A stretch of 64,000 nucleotides of DNA from assembly GCA_905221605.1 (NCBI GenBank), contig CAJNDS010002612.1, forward strand, positions 937,436-1,001,435. The letters are read 5' to 3'. A model generated the notes under the pieces. It was given only the letters and a program-made list of their open reading frames with translations. It ran no database searches and was not told the origin of the DNA. This document shows positions 50,662 to 60,876 of this stretch, one piece after another (the first letter of the stretch is position 1; each line of letters starts with the position of its first letter). The position numbers were made by a program, and so were the translations under genes. Origin of the DNA: Symbiodinium natans. Taxonomy: Eukaryota; Sar; Dinophyceae; Suessiales; Symbiodiniaceae.

Positions 50662-50775
50662 AATATGGGGGTTCACGATATTAGGGGTACCTTCTTGGGG
50701 TCCTTGCTATACAGGGGATCCTACTATTTGGGGGGGGGTCTAGATGAGGGGTCCCCTATTTTCGTAAAATCCGGG
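50662..50775. mobile_element. Family D element
   Basis: ATGGGGGTTCACGATATTAG on the left, AGATGAGGGGTCCCCTATTT then TCGTAAAATCC on the right; a G run lies inside. Confidence 0.7.
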
Positions 50776-50984
50776 AGTAACCCCTAAACCCTAAACACCC
50801 CTATATTCGGGGTACCCAAAGCGAGATCATATGATGAAACGCACTGCTGAAATCCCGAAAGCCCGACTTCCCAGGGCACCACGGCCCGCTGCAGATCAGG
50901 TGCTGGTTTCGGGCTTTAGGGCTCTAGGGTTCAGGGTTTAGGATTTAGGGTTTAGGGTTTAGGGTTTAGGGCTACTTAGTGGGA

Positions 50985-51120
50985 ACCTACTTGGAGGTTC
51001 AGGGTACTTAAACCCAATTATGACTGCACTTCTAACCCACCTATAAACCCCTTAATAACCCTACAATGTGGTGATAATTAGGCTAAAATTTTAAATTCTA
51101 GCAGCATGCACCTCCAAGTA
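50985..51120. mobile_element. Family A element, diverged
   Basis: TACTTGGAGGTTCAGGGTAC on the left; the right arm is reduced to GCACCTCCAAGTACTTAG. The arms no longer fully pair. Confidence 0.65.
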
Positions 51121-51224
51121 CTTAGGTGGACCCCCGGGATGCCAAGGTGTTAGCAAAACTACTGTATAAAGGGCCAGCATAGAGGGTTCAAAACGAGGTT
51201 AAACATAGTTTTGAAAATAGTAGG

Positions 51225-51295
51225 ATTCCCTTATCATAAGAAACCCAAATTAGGTACCCCGAATATCGTAAGACCCCCAAGTCGCAGGAATCTGT
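51225..51295. mobile_element. Family D element, half copy
   Basis: TAGTAGGATTCCCTTATCAT to GGTACCCCGAATATCGTAAG-ACCCCC matches the right half of the 9612 copy. Confidence 0.55.
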
Positions 51296-51386
51296 AAAAC
51301 CCCTGAGACTCCGAAAAGATCCCACCTTTCATGCGTTGAGGGACGATTGGAGTGTGAAAGCTTTGGGGTGCAGATTTTTCAGCCTG

Positions 51387-51473
51387 GTGGTTCTTAAAGT
51401 TGGGAATGAGGGAATTCGGTACCCTATACCCCCTTAAAGGATACCCTCATTCCCTTACCTTTAAGAACCAGCA
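51387..51473 (+). mobile_element. Family C introner-like element
   Basis: GTTCTTAAAGTTGGGAATGA on the left and TTCCCTTACCTTTAAGAACC-AG on the right, so the element starts GT and ends AG. The flanks are open (FQPG before, QVRADGFKQ after) but too short to prove splicing. Confidence 0.65.
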
Positions 51474-51533
51474 AGTCAGGGCTGACGGTTTTAAGCAGTC
51501 GCCTGCCTCCTCCCTCTGCCCCTCGTCCGCCAG

Positions 51534-51707
51534 GCAGCAAAGGCCAAGGCCAAAGCGAAGGCGAAGGGCAGTCCCAAAACAGCCACGAAGCCCGCGGCAA
51601 ATGGCCAGGCGCCGATAAGGGGGGGTTTGCGAGAAGGGACCCCTCTCAAAGATAGGGGAGATCACCTCCTTAACATGAGGACCTTAATCATTAAGGAACC
51701 GCTATAA
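51534..51707 (+). CDS. Lys/Ala-rich histone-H1-like exon
   Basis: Acceptor CCCTCTGCCCCTCGTCCGCC-AG. Frame AAKAKAKAKAKGSPKTATKP then AANGQAPIRGG; open 57 codons to TAA at 51705, though it may end sooner. KAKAK with SPK and TKPAA is typical of linker-histone C-terminal tails and of basic chromatin proteins of algae. Assignment is by composition only. An Arg-rich frame (QQRPRPKRRRRAVPKQ) is the +1 shadow. Confidence 0.5.
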   Translation, partial: AAKAKAKAKAKGSPKTATKPAANGQAPIRGGLREGTPLKDRGDHLLNMRTLIIKEPL

Positions 51708-52188
51708 CATTGGGGACACTCTCTACTTATTCAATGCGGACCCTCTACATGTACCCCGGAGCTCGGCGGTCCAAAGTTGGCTTTCACGGTTTAGGGTGTT
51801 TTGGTTTTGGGGTTCTAGGGCTTAATGGGCTGAGGGTTTTCCTGCGGTGGGCTTCAGCTCCTCCTATTTTCTTAAGAACCCCAATGCAATAAAAAAGATA
51901 TCATCATCCCTACATTACCCTTATAAGGAAGAACATTTTTGTTTTTTAGGGGGGGTTCTTTAAGCAATTCGTAGGCTCTGTTTTTCAGCTTCTGCAGTAA
52001 AACGACTGACAGAGTTACTTGGAGCTTAGAGTCGATGGGATGGAATCCACTTCGTGCGTGGCTCGCTGCCCGAAACCCTAAACCCTAAACCCTAAACCCT
52101 AAACCCTAAACCCGGAACCCGGTAACCCTAAACCCTAAACCCCAAACCTATCTTTGGTATGACATATACACTGTTTCACCTCCGCCAG

Positions 52189-52338
52189 GCCAGCATGACA
52201 GCCTACACGCGGCAAGCCAAGCCGAAGGCCGGATGCTTACGGCCTGCGGTTCATGCAGGGTTTAGGGTGTAGGGTTTAGGGTACGTATCCCCATGCAGTC
52301 ATAAGTCCACCTCCACGGTGTTGGGCCACAACGCCTAA
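52189..52338 (+). CDS. Gene end, two exons
   Basis: Exon 52189-52259 (acceptor GTTTCACCTCCGCCAG) reads ASMTAYTRQAKPKAGCLRPA then VHA, ending GG|GTTTAGGG. The 39-base intron has three telomere-type units and ends CCATGCAG. Exon 52299-52338 adds T for Gly, then reads HKSTSTVLGHNA and TAA. Phases 2 plus 1 agree. Basic C-terminus; function unknown. Confidence 0.6.
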
Positions 52339-52957
52339 AAACAGGGCGCCAACCCACCTGCGCCCTTGCACCCGACTCTTAAAAGCCTTGAAACCTTAAA
52401 CCCTCAAACTGTTTAGGGTCTAGGGTCTAGGGTCTAGGGTTAAACCTTCTCAGACCCCCGAACCATGCAGAAAGGGGGCACAAAGGCTCATAGCTCCCTT
52501 CTTTGCACGGAGCTATGTGCTGAGGGCTCTTCGACATGTAACCGAAGGTCACGACATGTTCGACCCATTTAGGCACCCTGCACAACTCTACTTCTAACAC
52601 CCTAAATCTGTTCTCTGCTACAACTGCTGCACAGCTTAAATAACAAACCATGAGCTGTCGCCCTAAACCCTACTTTGGGGTAGACCCTGGAAAAAAGTAT
52701 ATACTTTCTAGGTATAAGTAGCTTTAATGGGAACCCAGAATCCAAAAAAGTACTGAAGTATGGTACTCAAAAAACCCAGCTATACACGCAAGTTCAAGCC
52801 TCAGTGGACTCCGTATGTTCATGACTGAACACCTTGTTTGGTGTTGAGGGTTCGGGGTTTAGGGTTTAGGGTTTAGGGTTTAGGGTTTAGGGGCTTTTCA
52901 TGCTTCTCCCTAAACCCTAAACCCTGAACCCTCTGACTACCCATGAACCTCCACCAG

Positions 52958-53017
52958 CTGCGGCTTTTCAGTGTCCCCACACCCTATCTGAATCTAAAGC
53001 ATCCCACACACACCTAG
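52958..53017 (+). CDS. Possible terminal exon
   Basis: CCTCCACCAG acceptor; frame LRLFSVPTPYLNLKHPTHT and TAG. Confidence 0.4.
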   Translation: MRLFSVPTPYLNLKHPTHT

Positions 53018-53180
53018 ATAATCTCTCGGGTTCCCTAGTTGCCTTACAGGGATTTCAACAGGAAACCCTGCGAAAACGTCGGCTTTGGGGTTCCCTAGAT
53101 ACCCTCAACCTCGAACCCTGAACCCTAAACCCCAAACCCTAAACCCTAAACCCCAAACCCTAAACCCTATACACCTCCAG

Positions 53181-53630
53181 CCGCAGGAGGCCCCCGAACC
53201 GCCTCGCGCCGAGAAGCGCCGCGCGGAGCCCCCGCCAAAGCCGCGGCGCGCGGAGCCGCCGCCGCCGAAAACGCGGCGCGCGGAGCCGCGGAAGCCGCCG
53301 CCAGGGCCCCGGGGTTTAGGGTTTAGGGTTTGGGGTTTAGGGTTCAGGGTTCAGGGTTCAGGGTTTAGTGTGGGTTTGAACATAAGTTTTGCTATCTTGT
53401 TGTAGCTCAGTGGTACGCTTTATCCTGTTTTTGGGGTTACTTAATAAAGGAGCCCACCCCAAAAAGGGTACCCTTCTTGTGATATGGTTACTGGGCTGCC
53501 AAGTCATTTGTTATTACCCTTCATCCCCTATATAAATAATCCCTATAAAGACATAAAGAATGTCATGCTTATAGGCCCCCAAACCTACCCCAGGAAGGTT
53601 TGTGTACTTGGAGGGCTCATGGGGGTTTAA
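53181..53630 (+). CDS. Three-exon gene: Pro-rich repeats, telomere intron, family B intron
   Basis: Exon 53181-53313 (ACACCTCCAG) encodes PQEAPEPPRAEKRRAEPPPK and further RAEPPP-type repeats, ending G|GTTTAG. Intron 53314-53361 is 48 bases of telomere-type units ending TTCAG. Exon 53362-53401 reads GFSVGLNISFAIL. The family B element 53402-53503 follows. Exon 53504 on completes Phe and reads HLLLPFIPYINNPYKDIKNV then MLIGPQTYPRK; donor AAG|GTTTGTG or TAA at 53628. All phases agree. The first intron is also open in frame, so retention is possible. Confidence 0.55.
53402..53503 (+). mobile_element. Family B introner-like element
   Basis: GTAGCTCAGTGGTACGC on the left and GTTACTGGGCTGCCAAG on the right, 102 bp, GT to AG, interrupting FAILF/HLLLPF in phase 2. 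Confidence 0.8.
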
Positions 53631-53807
53631 GGTTTATAGGTTTGGGGTTTAGGGTTTGGGGGGGGCGCTTGTGGTCTAACGTTTGGGGTTCAGGGTTTAG
53701 GATTTAAGTCATTCTGTATGGGTAGGTATAAGTAGGGTCGAAGAGTCAAAGGTGCACTAACCACAGTTATGTTATGTCTATTGCTACCCTGCTGGTAACT
53801 TCAGCTG

Positions 53808-53938
53808 TAAGTACCCATGAACATCGAAGTAGATGTAGGGTTACACGTACCCTACGTATGGGTTTATATAGGTTTACATGTCGCTAGTATCCTACTTACA
53901 ACCCTACAACAAGCTACTGCTGAACCTTCATGTAGGGC
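53808..53938. mobile_element. Family A-related element
   Basis: GTAAGTACCCATGAACATCG-AAGTAG and CTGAACCTTCATGTAGGG resemble family A arms but are rearranged. Confidence 0.4.
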
Positions 53939-54153
53939 TGCCTACGTGCTGCACCTCAGAGAAGTGCAACACAACCCTCAACTAAGCCTTGTTGTTCTTT
54001 TGGTGGGTTCTTTTGGGATTGGAGATTCAGGGGTGTTAGGACTTTTTCTTTTGCGGCTCCGTGTCTATGTACGGGATTTAGGGTAGAGTTTCGAGGATAG
54101 TCGGGGCGGTGTTCCTGAGACCGCCCCGACCTCTCTAGGAGCCCATTGATCCC

Positions 54154-54418
54154 AAACCCTAAACCCTAAACCCTAAACCCTAAACCCTAAACCCTAAACC
54201 CTAAACCCTAAACCCTAAACCAAGAGGCCTCGGGTCGATGTCTATGTGGGCCACATTGCAAGGCAGTACAGTATTCTGGAGGTCGCGTTCGCGGATGCAC
54301 AAGAGAAGCACCAGAAGGGCCACATTCTCCTCATTAGGGCTTAGGGTTTAGGGTTTAGGGTTTAGGGTTTAGGGTTTAGGGTTTAGGGTTTAGGGTTTAG
54401 GGTTTAGGGTTTAGGGTT
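54154..54418 (+). CDS. Exon between opposed telomere arrays
   Basis: CCCTAAA units (54154-54220) precede and TTTAGGG units (54343-54418) follow. Exon about 54225-54338 after CCAAG reads RPRVDVYVGHIARQYSILEV then AFADAQEKHQKGHILLI, ending near GG|GCTTAGG. Very fluent sequence with a beta-rich start and helical end; family unknown. Confidence 0.55.
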
Positions 54419-54446
54419 ATGAAGGCTTCTTCCTTTTTCATGCAAG

Positions 54447-54537
54447 GGTTTCTGATCATAGTGACGGATTCGGTCACTGCGGCGCCGGGTGCCTTGCTGG
54501 GCATCCACCTTCGCCATGCCTCAGAGCATGATCACAT
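54447..54537 (+). CDS. Exon, unidentified
   Basis: Acceptor TTCCTTTTTCATGCAAG; frame FLIIVTDSVTAAPGALLGIH then LRHASEHDHM; likely donor AT|GTGGGG. Confidence 0.5.
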
Positions 54538-54669
54538 GTGGGGGTGGGGGGGCAGAACGTTGTCTTGGCTTGAGGGGTTTAGCGTTTAGGGTTTTAGGGG
54601 TTTACGGGTTAGGGTTAACCCTAAACCCTAAACCCTCAACCCTCAACCCTAAACCCTAAACCCTGGCAG

Positions 54670-54695
54670 TCCAACGACAAGTCAGCAAGATCCGA
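54670..54695 (+). CDS. Microexon (26 bases)
   Basis: CTGGCAG to GA|GTGAGA, encoding SNDKSARS plus two bases; both splice sites are good. Confidence 0.35.
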
Positions 54696-54904
54696 GTGAG
54701 ACCCGTTTATCCCCCAAAATGAACAGAGCCCCCAAAAAGGCTACCCCCCCCCCCCTCCGAGTTTCGGAAACCTCGAGATGGGGCGCTTCCTTTTCGAAAA
54801 CAGGGGTTCCTGTATTGAGGATATCTTGGGATATATTCGCCTAAACCCTAAAACCCGAAACCCTAAACCCTAAACCCTAAACTTAGGACTGCCCCATGTA
54901 CATA

Positions 54905-55172
54905 TCGTGGAATGGGGGAATTAGGTACCCTACACAATCCCTCAAAGGGGTATATTATTAGGGTACCCCATTCCCTGAAGATTGGGTACCCTACATCATC
55001 TCTTAAAGGGTATAATATAGGGGGATATAGGGTACCTCATTCCCGGCCGTGCCGTTGTCACAGCCACAGCTTCGGCTTGGTCACCACGTTCCCGCCTAAG
55101 AACCAGCAAGTAGACACCCTACATAATCCCTGAAATGGTAGAATAAAGGGAGGGGATATAGGGTCCCTAAGC
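54905..55172. mobile_element. Family C element, composite
   Basis: Two or three partial copies in a row: GAATGGGGGAATTAGGTACC, TACCCCATTCCCTGAAG, GGGTACCTCATTCCC, then AAGAACCAGCAAG at 55097 and GGGATATAGGGTCCC at 55150. It suggests insertion of one copy into another. Confidence 0.55.
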
Positions 55173-55232
55173 CCTAAACCCGAAAACTCTAAACCCTAAA
55201 CCCTAAACCCTCTAAACCCTCTAAACCCTCAG

Positions 55233-55348
55233 GTCTCACCTCAACAACCCTGGAGCCCAACACAAACTCCGAACGCGAGGCCGGTAGCCCGTCCCCCATT
55301 GCCAGTGACTGGTCCGACCTTGGTCTGGGCGCCCAGTTGCTTCCGTAG
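55233..55348 (+). CDS. Terminal exon, acidic Ser/Pro-rich
   Basis: AACCCTCAG acceptor; frame LTSTTLEPNTNSEREAGSPS then PIASDWSDLGLGAQLLP and TAG at 55346. Resembles an acidic cytoplasmic or activation-type tail. A minus frame through repeats overlaps and is rejected. Confidence 0.55.
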
Positions 55349-55435
55349 GGGTTTAGGGTTAGGGTTGAGGATTTAGGGTTGAGGGTTGAGGGTTTAGGGT
55401 TTAGGGGCTTCAGGGGTGCGGTCTTTAAGGGGATA

Positions 55436-55530
55436 GGCACATGGTCCCTTACCTTCTTTCAAAGGGCTTTATAGGGTGTTACGAGGGGCATATAAAGGTT
55501 CCCTTAGTTAATGGCCCTTATTAGCAGGTC
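55436..55530. mobile_element. Family E element, diverged
   Basis: CACATGGTCCCTTACCTTCTTTCAAAGGG to GGGCATATAAAGGTTCCC; it shares the core with 44427 and 45704. Confidence 0.5.
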
Positions 55531-55741
55531 TGGGCATTTCACAATTGAGGGTGTTGGGGTGTTGGGGGTTTTGGACATCTGCGGTTTTAGGAGGGTTTAG
55601 GGATTAGTGGTTTTAGGGGTGTTCGGGTCTCTGGGAAATTTAAGAATTCAGGGATTTAGGGATTTAGGGCTTTGGTGTGTTGATTACCCTAGGGTTTAGG
55701 GCTGAGGAAACTGAACCGCGCTAGACCCAGTTCAATTCTAG

Positions 55742-55852
55742 TGGTTCACGGCAGGCAATGAGGGAATATGGTACCTTATATCCCCCTGTTTAAAATAGCC
55801 GGTACGGGATTCTTTAAGGTGCCTAATTCCCTTGTTCCCTATTAAGAACCAG
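55742..55852. mobile_element. Family C element
   Basis: GGTTCACGGCAGGCAATGAG on the left, TTCCCTTGTTCCCTATTAAG-AACCAG on the right, about 110 bp, starting GT and ending AG. Confidence 0.65.
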
Positions 55853-55881
55853 TGGGCAATTCTAAGCCCTAAACCCCACAG

Positions 55882-56078
55882 AAAACGAAGCATCGATGAA
55901 TTCGGCCGAGATAGTCCGATGTTCTGTTTTTGAGCTAGCGGTTGAAAGAAGTGTAGGGGTTTGGGTTTTAGGGTTTCTGGAAAAACTGAATCCGTGTTGA
56001 AACAAGGACGCCCGTCCCGCAGCACCCCTGTTCCCTCTTCTTGCATAAGGATGCCACACGCACCCGATTTCTTCCAGG
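55882..56078 (+). CDS. Two exons, unidentified
   Basis: Exon 55882-55950 (CCCCACAG) reads NEASMNSAEIVRCSVFELAV then ER, ending A|GTGTAG. The next piece about 56055-56078 (acceptor TTCCCTCTTCTTGCATAAG) ends CAG|GCTACATGG, a GC donor like that at 21205. Phases allow the join. Confidence 0.45.
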
Positions 56079-56353
56079 CTACATGGGAACCTCCCTAAAC
56101 CCTAAACCCTAGACCCTAAACTACCCTAAACCCTAAACCCTAAACCCTAAACCTAGGAAACCGCAGATAGCAATTAGTATGAAAGAGCGTAGAGCTGAAA
56201 GCTTCTGGGCTTTAGAGGGTTTAGGTTTACGTTTTTTTTTCGGGTTCGTATGGTTTGGAGAGTCTATAGGCTTCACATTTTGTTTGAAGGGTTTTTCAGA
56301 GTGTGTAGGGTTTGCAGGGTTTTGTTGGGCTCATGTGGGGTAAAGATGCTCAG

Positions 56354-56441
56354 GGCCGTACCACGCGCACCACTACGCAGAGGGCCAAAGAAGCCTTTGC
56401 TGAGCAGGCGCGCAAGAGTGTTTTATGGCGCCAGGCTGAGG
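56354..56441 (+). CDS. Helical basic exon
   Basis: GATGCTCAG acceptor; frame GRTTRTTTQRAKEAFAEQAR then KSVLWRQAE, ending G|GTTTCTC. Strongly helix-like; the overlapping Arg-rich frame (VPRAPLRRGPKK) is taken as a shadow. Confidence 0.5.
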
Positions 56442-56567
56442 GTTTCTCTGGGTCATCCTCGATGATTTAGTACATTTTGGGGTTAGACCTTGATGATCCT
56501 AAACCCTAAATCCTAAACCCTAAACCCTGAACCCTACAGCCTTAAACCCCAAAACCGACGGCGCCAG

Positions 56568-56643
56568 CCATACCTGTGTGCACAAGATCGACACGCATGG
56601 GCATGCTGCATGCTTTAAACCGCAAGCATACACCCTGCACTAG
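56568..56643 (+). CDS. Possible terminal exon, His/Cys
   Basis: GGCGCCAG acceptor; frame HTCVHKIDTHGHAACFKPQA then YTLH and TAG. Two Cys and five His could bind metal; this is inference only. Confidence 0.45.
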
Positions 56644-56910
56644 GCACATGGGCTAGGGTTTAGGGTTTAGGTTTTAGGGTTTAGGGTTTAGGGTTTTAGG
56701 GTTCACATGGACCCTTGGAGTACGTCGCGCTATTGACATGCGAAACCGAAAACCCGAAACCCGTTAACCCACAACCCGAAACCCTGAACCCTGAACCCTA
56801 AAACCTCTAAACCCTTAAACCCCCAGGCCCTGCAGTTAGCTGCAGATGCGAAAAACTCAAAAATCTTAGAATTTCCCCCTCTCGATTTTTTTTGAAAATG
56901 GAAGGCTCAG

Positions 56911-58456
56911 CTGCCCAATATAGTCACCAACATTGGTGAAGAGCCCTCAAACTCAAACCCTAAACCCTCAACCCTAAACCCTAAACCCTAAACCCTAAGC
57001 CCTGTATATGGACCCAAGGGCTATTAAAGCGGGCCGTGCGTTGCATGGCAAGCGTGCGTCGTAGCCGCTTCAACTCAAGGCTCAAAGCGGCATCTGGCAT
57101 CCCCACCGTTATAGGGTTAGGGGTTTAGGGTTTAGGGTTTAGGGTTTAGGGTTTTTAGGGCCAATGATCCCTCTGCACATGTGGCGGTACATCTTTTTCG
57201 GCGTGCTGTTGGGGCTCATCCTCTTTCAGCTGCTCGACGTGCTGGTCCATGTTGCCACCAATCAGGTGGAAGTCCTGCGGATCCTGGGCAGTGTGACCGT
57301 CATCGTTTGGGCCCTTGCGCTAGCAGCTCAGACGTGTCTCCAAGTAGTCCATTGGAAGCTTTCTTCCCGAACCCCGAAGGCTTTTTTTTGTGTTTTGATA
57401 AGGAAAAGGGTTTAGGGTTTAGGGCCTAGGGCCGGGTTTAGGGTTTAGGGTGTTGTTGGGGATTTAAGCGCATCATTTAGTTTGATCTTCCATTGTAGTA
57501 GGTGAAGTTCCCCCCCCCCCCCCCCCCCGTATTAGGCCCTTTCTTTTGCCACCTGTAATAGCAACTCCTCATGAAACAATGGGTTCAGTCGAGGTCTGCG
57601 GCTTGAACTGAACACTAACCTTGCATCTGCTTTTGCAATCTTCACATTGCTGCTGGGCGGATGTAGAATTCACTTTGCATTCAAGCTCTATGGGCCTAAT
57701 TTTCAAACGAACTATCTCATGGGCATTGAAGTTGTAACAGGCCCCACATCTACCCCAGTGATGCTGGGGTTGAGTTGGGCGGCTCTTCCCCTACATAACC
57801 CCAAAACCCCGGACTCTTAGTGCCACCCCTCCTCCCCATCTACCTTCAGTCCTAAACCCTATGAACCCTAAACCCTAAGGGTTTAGGGTTTAGGGTTTAG
57901 GGTTTAGGGTTTAGGGTTTAGGGTCTAGGGTCTAGGGTTTAGGGTTTAGGGTACCCCCAAGGATAATCTACTACATGTTCAACATCATCTTCCTGGGCGA
58001 AGCAGGCTTTACCAACGAAGGCAGCCCTCGCATAGCTCTCTTCGCCTTCGTCATTGTGACCACACTCCTGGCCATCTGCGGGGGCTTCATGCACCTGGGG
58101 TTGAGTTTAGGGTTTAGGGTTTAGGGTTTAGGGTTTAGGGTTTAGGGTTTAGGGTTTAGGGTTTAGGGTTTAGGGTTTAGGTTGAGCCGGTTGAGCCGAG
58201 CTGGGATTGCTTAGGTGTCTTTTTTCAAGGGGTCCTGGTCCTAATCCCCATGTCGCCCTCTGACCCATACAAGTCCATGAGGCTCTAAAGCCCCTAAACC
58301 CTAAACCCTAAACCCTAAACCCTAAACCCCAGGCACGTGCAGCCGGAAGTGCAAGACCCTCCCGAGAAGGAGGAGGGAGTGCCCACCGAAACCATCGGTG
58401 CAGTGCACGACTCTGCCCACGAGGAGGAAGCGCCTTCTCAAGCCCCTGGCGCCTAG
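56911..58456 (+). CDS. Multi-pass membrane protein, C-terminal exons with stop
   Basis: Exons 56911-56935 (LPNIVTNI) and 57019-57107 (LLKRAVRCMASVRRSRFNSR then LKAASGIPT) join in phase. Exon about 57159-57333 reads MIPLHMWRYIFFGVLLGLIL, FQLLDVLVHVATNQVEVLRI, LGSVTVIVWALALAAQ. Exon 57962-58099 reads IIYYMFNIIFLGEAGFTNEG, SPRIALFAFVIVTTLLAICG, GFMHL. Exon 58333-58456 reads HVQPEVQDPPEKEEGVPTET to SQAPGA and TAG. The last three exons join in phase with GT-AG introns full of telomere units. Three to four membrane helices and an acidic tail suggest a channel or transporter-type protein. The 57107/57159 join is not in phase with the nearest acceptor. Confidence 0.7.
58105..58182 (+). repeat. TTTAGGG array in an intron
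   Basis: About 11 units five bases inside the intron after exon 57962-58099 (GTTGAGTTTAGGG), a well-supported intronic array. Confidence 0.95.
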
Positions 58457-58537
58457 AAACGCGCCCCCGTACCGGACGATGTCTCACCAAAACCTTAAAC
58501 CCTAAACCCTAAACCCTAAACCCTATGAAATTCGCAG

Positions 58538-58661
58538 CCATTTTCTGGGGATCGCTGGATTTCAAAGCTCGGCAGGCGGAATAGCTTTGACTCTCCAGCT
58601 GGCTGATAGAAATGTCATTGCCCAGTGGTTGACGGTGCTTCGATCCGGCCGCCAAATGTAG
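58538..58661 (+). CDS. Exon with stop, unidentified
   Basis: AATTCGCAG acceptor; frame HFLGIAGFQSSAGGIALTLQ then LADRNVIAQWLTVLRSGRQM and TAG. Hydrophobic first half, possibly membrane-associated. Confidence 0.5.
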
Positions 58662-58744
58662 TGGTCGCATCGGGGCTGATGCTGCGTGACACCTCCGGAT
58701 ATCCTGCGGTGATAAGCTCGCTGCTTCTTCATCGATAAACGCGT

Positions 58745-58871
58745 TCAGTTTAAGACATGTACCTAAGTCATAAGTACGCTAGTATGGGTTCTCAATAAGG
58801 TGACTATGGTTCTAAGCTTATTTCGGGTACTTATGACCCTACTAATAAGTGCCCGTGAACCTCCAAGTATC
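58745..58871. mobile_element. Family A element, diverged
   Basis: AAGACATGTACCTAAGTCATAAGTACG to GTGCCCGTGAACCTCCAAGTA. The right arm is good, the left eroded. Confidence 0.55.
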
Positions 58872-58906
58872 CCAAAACCCTAAACCCTAAACCCCTCTCC
58901 CGGAAG

Positions 58907-58969
58907 CTGAACGTCCGGGAGCAGTCTGGGGGGATGAGGTCCGTGAGGTCCTGCGTTTTCAAGTCCTAA
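58907..58969 (+). CDS. Possible terminal exon
   Basis: CCCGGAAG acceptor; frame LNVREQSGGMRSVRSCVFKS and TAA. Basic. Confidence 0.4.
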   Translation: MNVREQSGGMRSVRSCVFKS

Positions 58970-59385
58970 AGGCCTTCCTTGGGAGGTTCAGTCTAATACT
59001 TATAAGTAGAAGGTTTAGGGTTTAGGGTTTAGGGCTTAGGGTTTAGGGTTTAGGTTCTAAGTAGGGTAACTATGGTTATAACCTTTTTTTCAGGGTATTT
59101 CCATAAACCCTGAACCCTCAGCTTCTGATAGGTCTACAAGGGGTACCCGTTTAAGAGCCCATACGAAGGGACCGTGAAACTACCCTATAATACAGCCCTA
59201 AACCCTACACCCGACCTATAAACCCTAAACCCTTAGATACACAGAGGCCTCAGCGGCTGCTCTGACCCCTCGCATGTTGAGGGGGGCTAGAGGTCGGGGC
59301 TTGTTGTATGTAGCTGTCGGGGGCCACCACGATGCTTCGGGTTTAGGGTTTGGGGTTTAGGGTTTGTGCCATCGATGTCGGCTAG

Positions 59386-59424
59386 AGCTGGAGCCTTAGA
59401 AATCTCGAACTCAAGAAACCTGGA
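59386..59424 (+). CDS. Short exon ending at GCCCTAAACCC
   Basis: CGGCTAG acceptor; frame SWSLRNLELKKPG, ending GGA|GCCCTAAACC, another apparent GC donor built by CCCTAAA repeats. Confidence 0.4.
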
Positions 59425-59926
59425 GCCCTAAACCCCAAACCCTAAACCCCAACCCCACACCCTAAACCCCGAAGCCTAAACCCCAAACCCCAAACCCAAA
59501 CCCCAAACCCTAAACCCTAAAACCTAAACCCTAAACCCTAAACCCCAAACCTTAGGGTGCCAGGAGTCATACACTCCTGGCACTTGTGTGTGTGTAGGGC
59601 GGTTTTTTTTCCATCCACCTGGGTGGGCCCTAGGGATAGCTTCCCTTGGGCTTAAGAAGATTTAGGGCTTAGGGTTTAGGTAATCCTTGCATGGTCTGAA
59701 AAGTAGGGCAGTCACTCACGGAGCATGCTTGCTCAAAACGATGTGACGAGTGTTGAGATGTCAGTTTGCAGTACAGGGTCTGTGCGGTTCAGGGTCTAGG
59801 GTCTAGGGTCTGGAGTCTAGGGTCTAGGGTCTAGGGTTTAGGGTTTAGGGTTTAGGGTTTCTGGTTTAGGGTTAAACGCACACGGGACTGGACGTCTGCA
59901 GTGATGTTGAAGGTTTATGGTCATAA

Positions 59927-60093
59927 ATTCTCGCTCGACTTGCGAAGAAAACCAGAAGCAGGAGTGTTTTTTCGCGTGGTAACTACAGCATAGACTATCA
60001 AACTGTTGGCAGAGAGCAGAGCAGCCAAGCGCCTCGTGCTTTAGCTGAGCAGGTGGAGCTAGAAGAGCGACAGAAGCTACTCAGGCCGAACGG
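59927..60093 (+). CDS. Coiled-coil-like exon
   Basis: Frame ILARLAKKTRSRSVFSRGNY, SIDYQTVGREQSSQAPRALA then EQVELEERQKLLRPN, ending GG|GTTTAGGG. LAEQVELEERQKLL shows heptad-like Leu/Val spacing. The acceptor is unclear; internal ACCAG or GCAG may start the exon later. Confidence 0.5.
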
Positions 60094-60546
60094 GTTTAGG
60101 GTTAAGGGTTTAAGGTTTAGGGTCTAGGGTTTAGGGTTTAGGGTTTCAGGTTTAAGTGGGAGGCTAGGGATTGCAGTCTCCAACGTGGGAGGGCCTTGCG
60201 ATACATTAGCATATTGCTGTCCATCATGGGAACAGTAAGAGGCTATTCAGGACTGCAGTGCAGAGCTTGGGTTCATGCAAATCTGGGGTTTCGGGTTTAG
60301 GGTTTAGGGGTTTAGGGTTTGGGGGTTTAGGGTTTCGGCTTTAGGGCTTAGGGTTTACGGCGTGCAAAGTGCATGGCGAGGCTTGTCTTCTAGGAGTGCA
60401 TGTAGGACCCAAAGGAATATTGCGAAAGTATTCGGCCTTAGGAGAGAAAAGTGGGTAAAGGTCAACTCCAACTGAAGGCCTTGGGTGAGTCTCTATAAAC
60501 CCTTGGCCCTGTGAAACCTAAACTCTGGACCTCAGGTGGGGTTCAG

Positions 60547-60673
60547 GCTGCGTTTGCCGGGGCACACGATTGAAGATCCGCTCCAGACAGACTTCTTCGA
60601 GCGGGGGCTTCCTTCATTTCTTTTTATTCACCCTATGGGACATGTACCTGTACAGTATATACTTGGGCCCTAA
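60547..60673 (+). CDS. Exon, unidentified
   Basis: GGGGTTCAG acceptor; frame LRLPGHTIEDPLQTDFFERG then LPSFLFIHPMGH, with T|GTACCTG as possible donor; otherwise open to TAA at 60671. Confidence 0.5.
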
Positions 60674-60821
60674 AGCTACCATACGGTGCATACTAAATGA
60701 GCACATGGACCCTTAAAATAAGTTATCGTCAGCCATCAAGCAAGGGCCCGCAAAAGGGATCCGAATTTTGGAGGCATCGAACCCTTAACCCTAAACCCTA
60801 AACCGTAGAGTGTCTGTGCAG

Positions 60822-60876
60822 GTATGAAAAGCTGGAGGAGCTCAAGAAACGGCCCGCCGCTCAGGGCAATGTATAG
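60822..60876 (+). CDS. Short helical exon
   Basis: Acceptor GAGTGTCTGTGCAG; frame YEKLEELKKRPAAQGN, then GTATAG as donor or as Val-stop. Confidence 0.45.
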
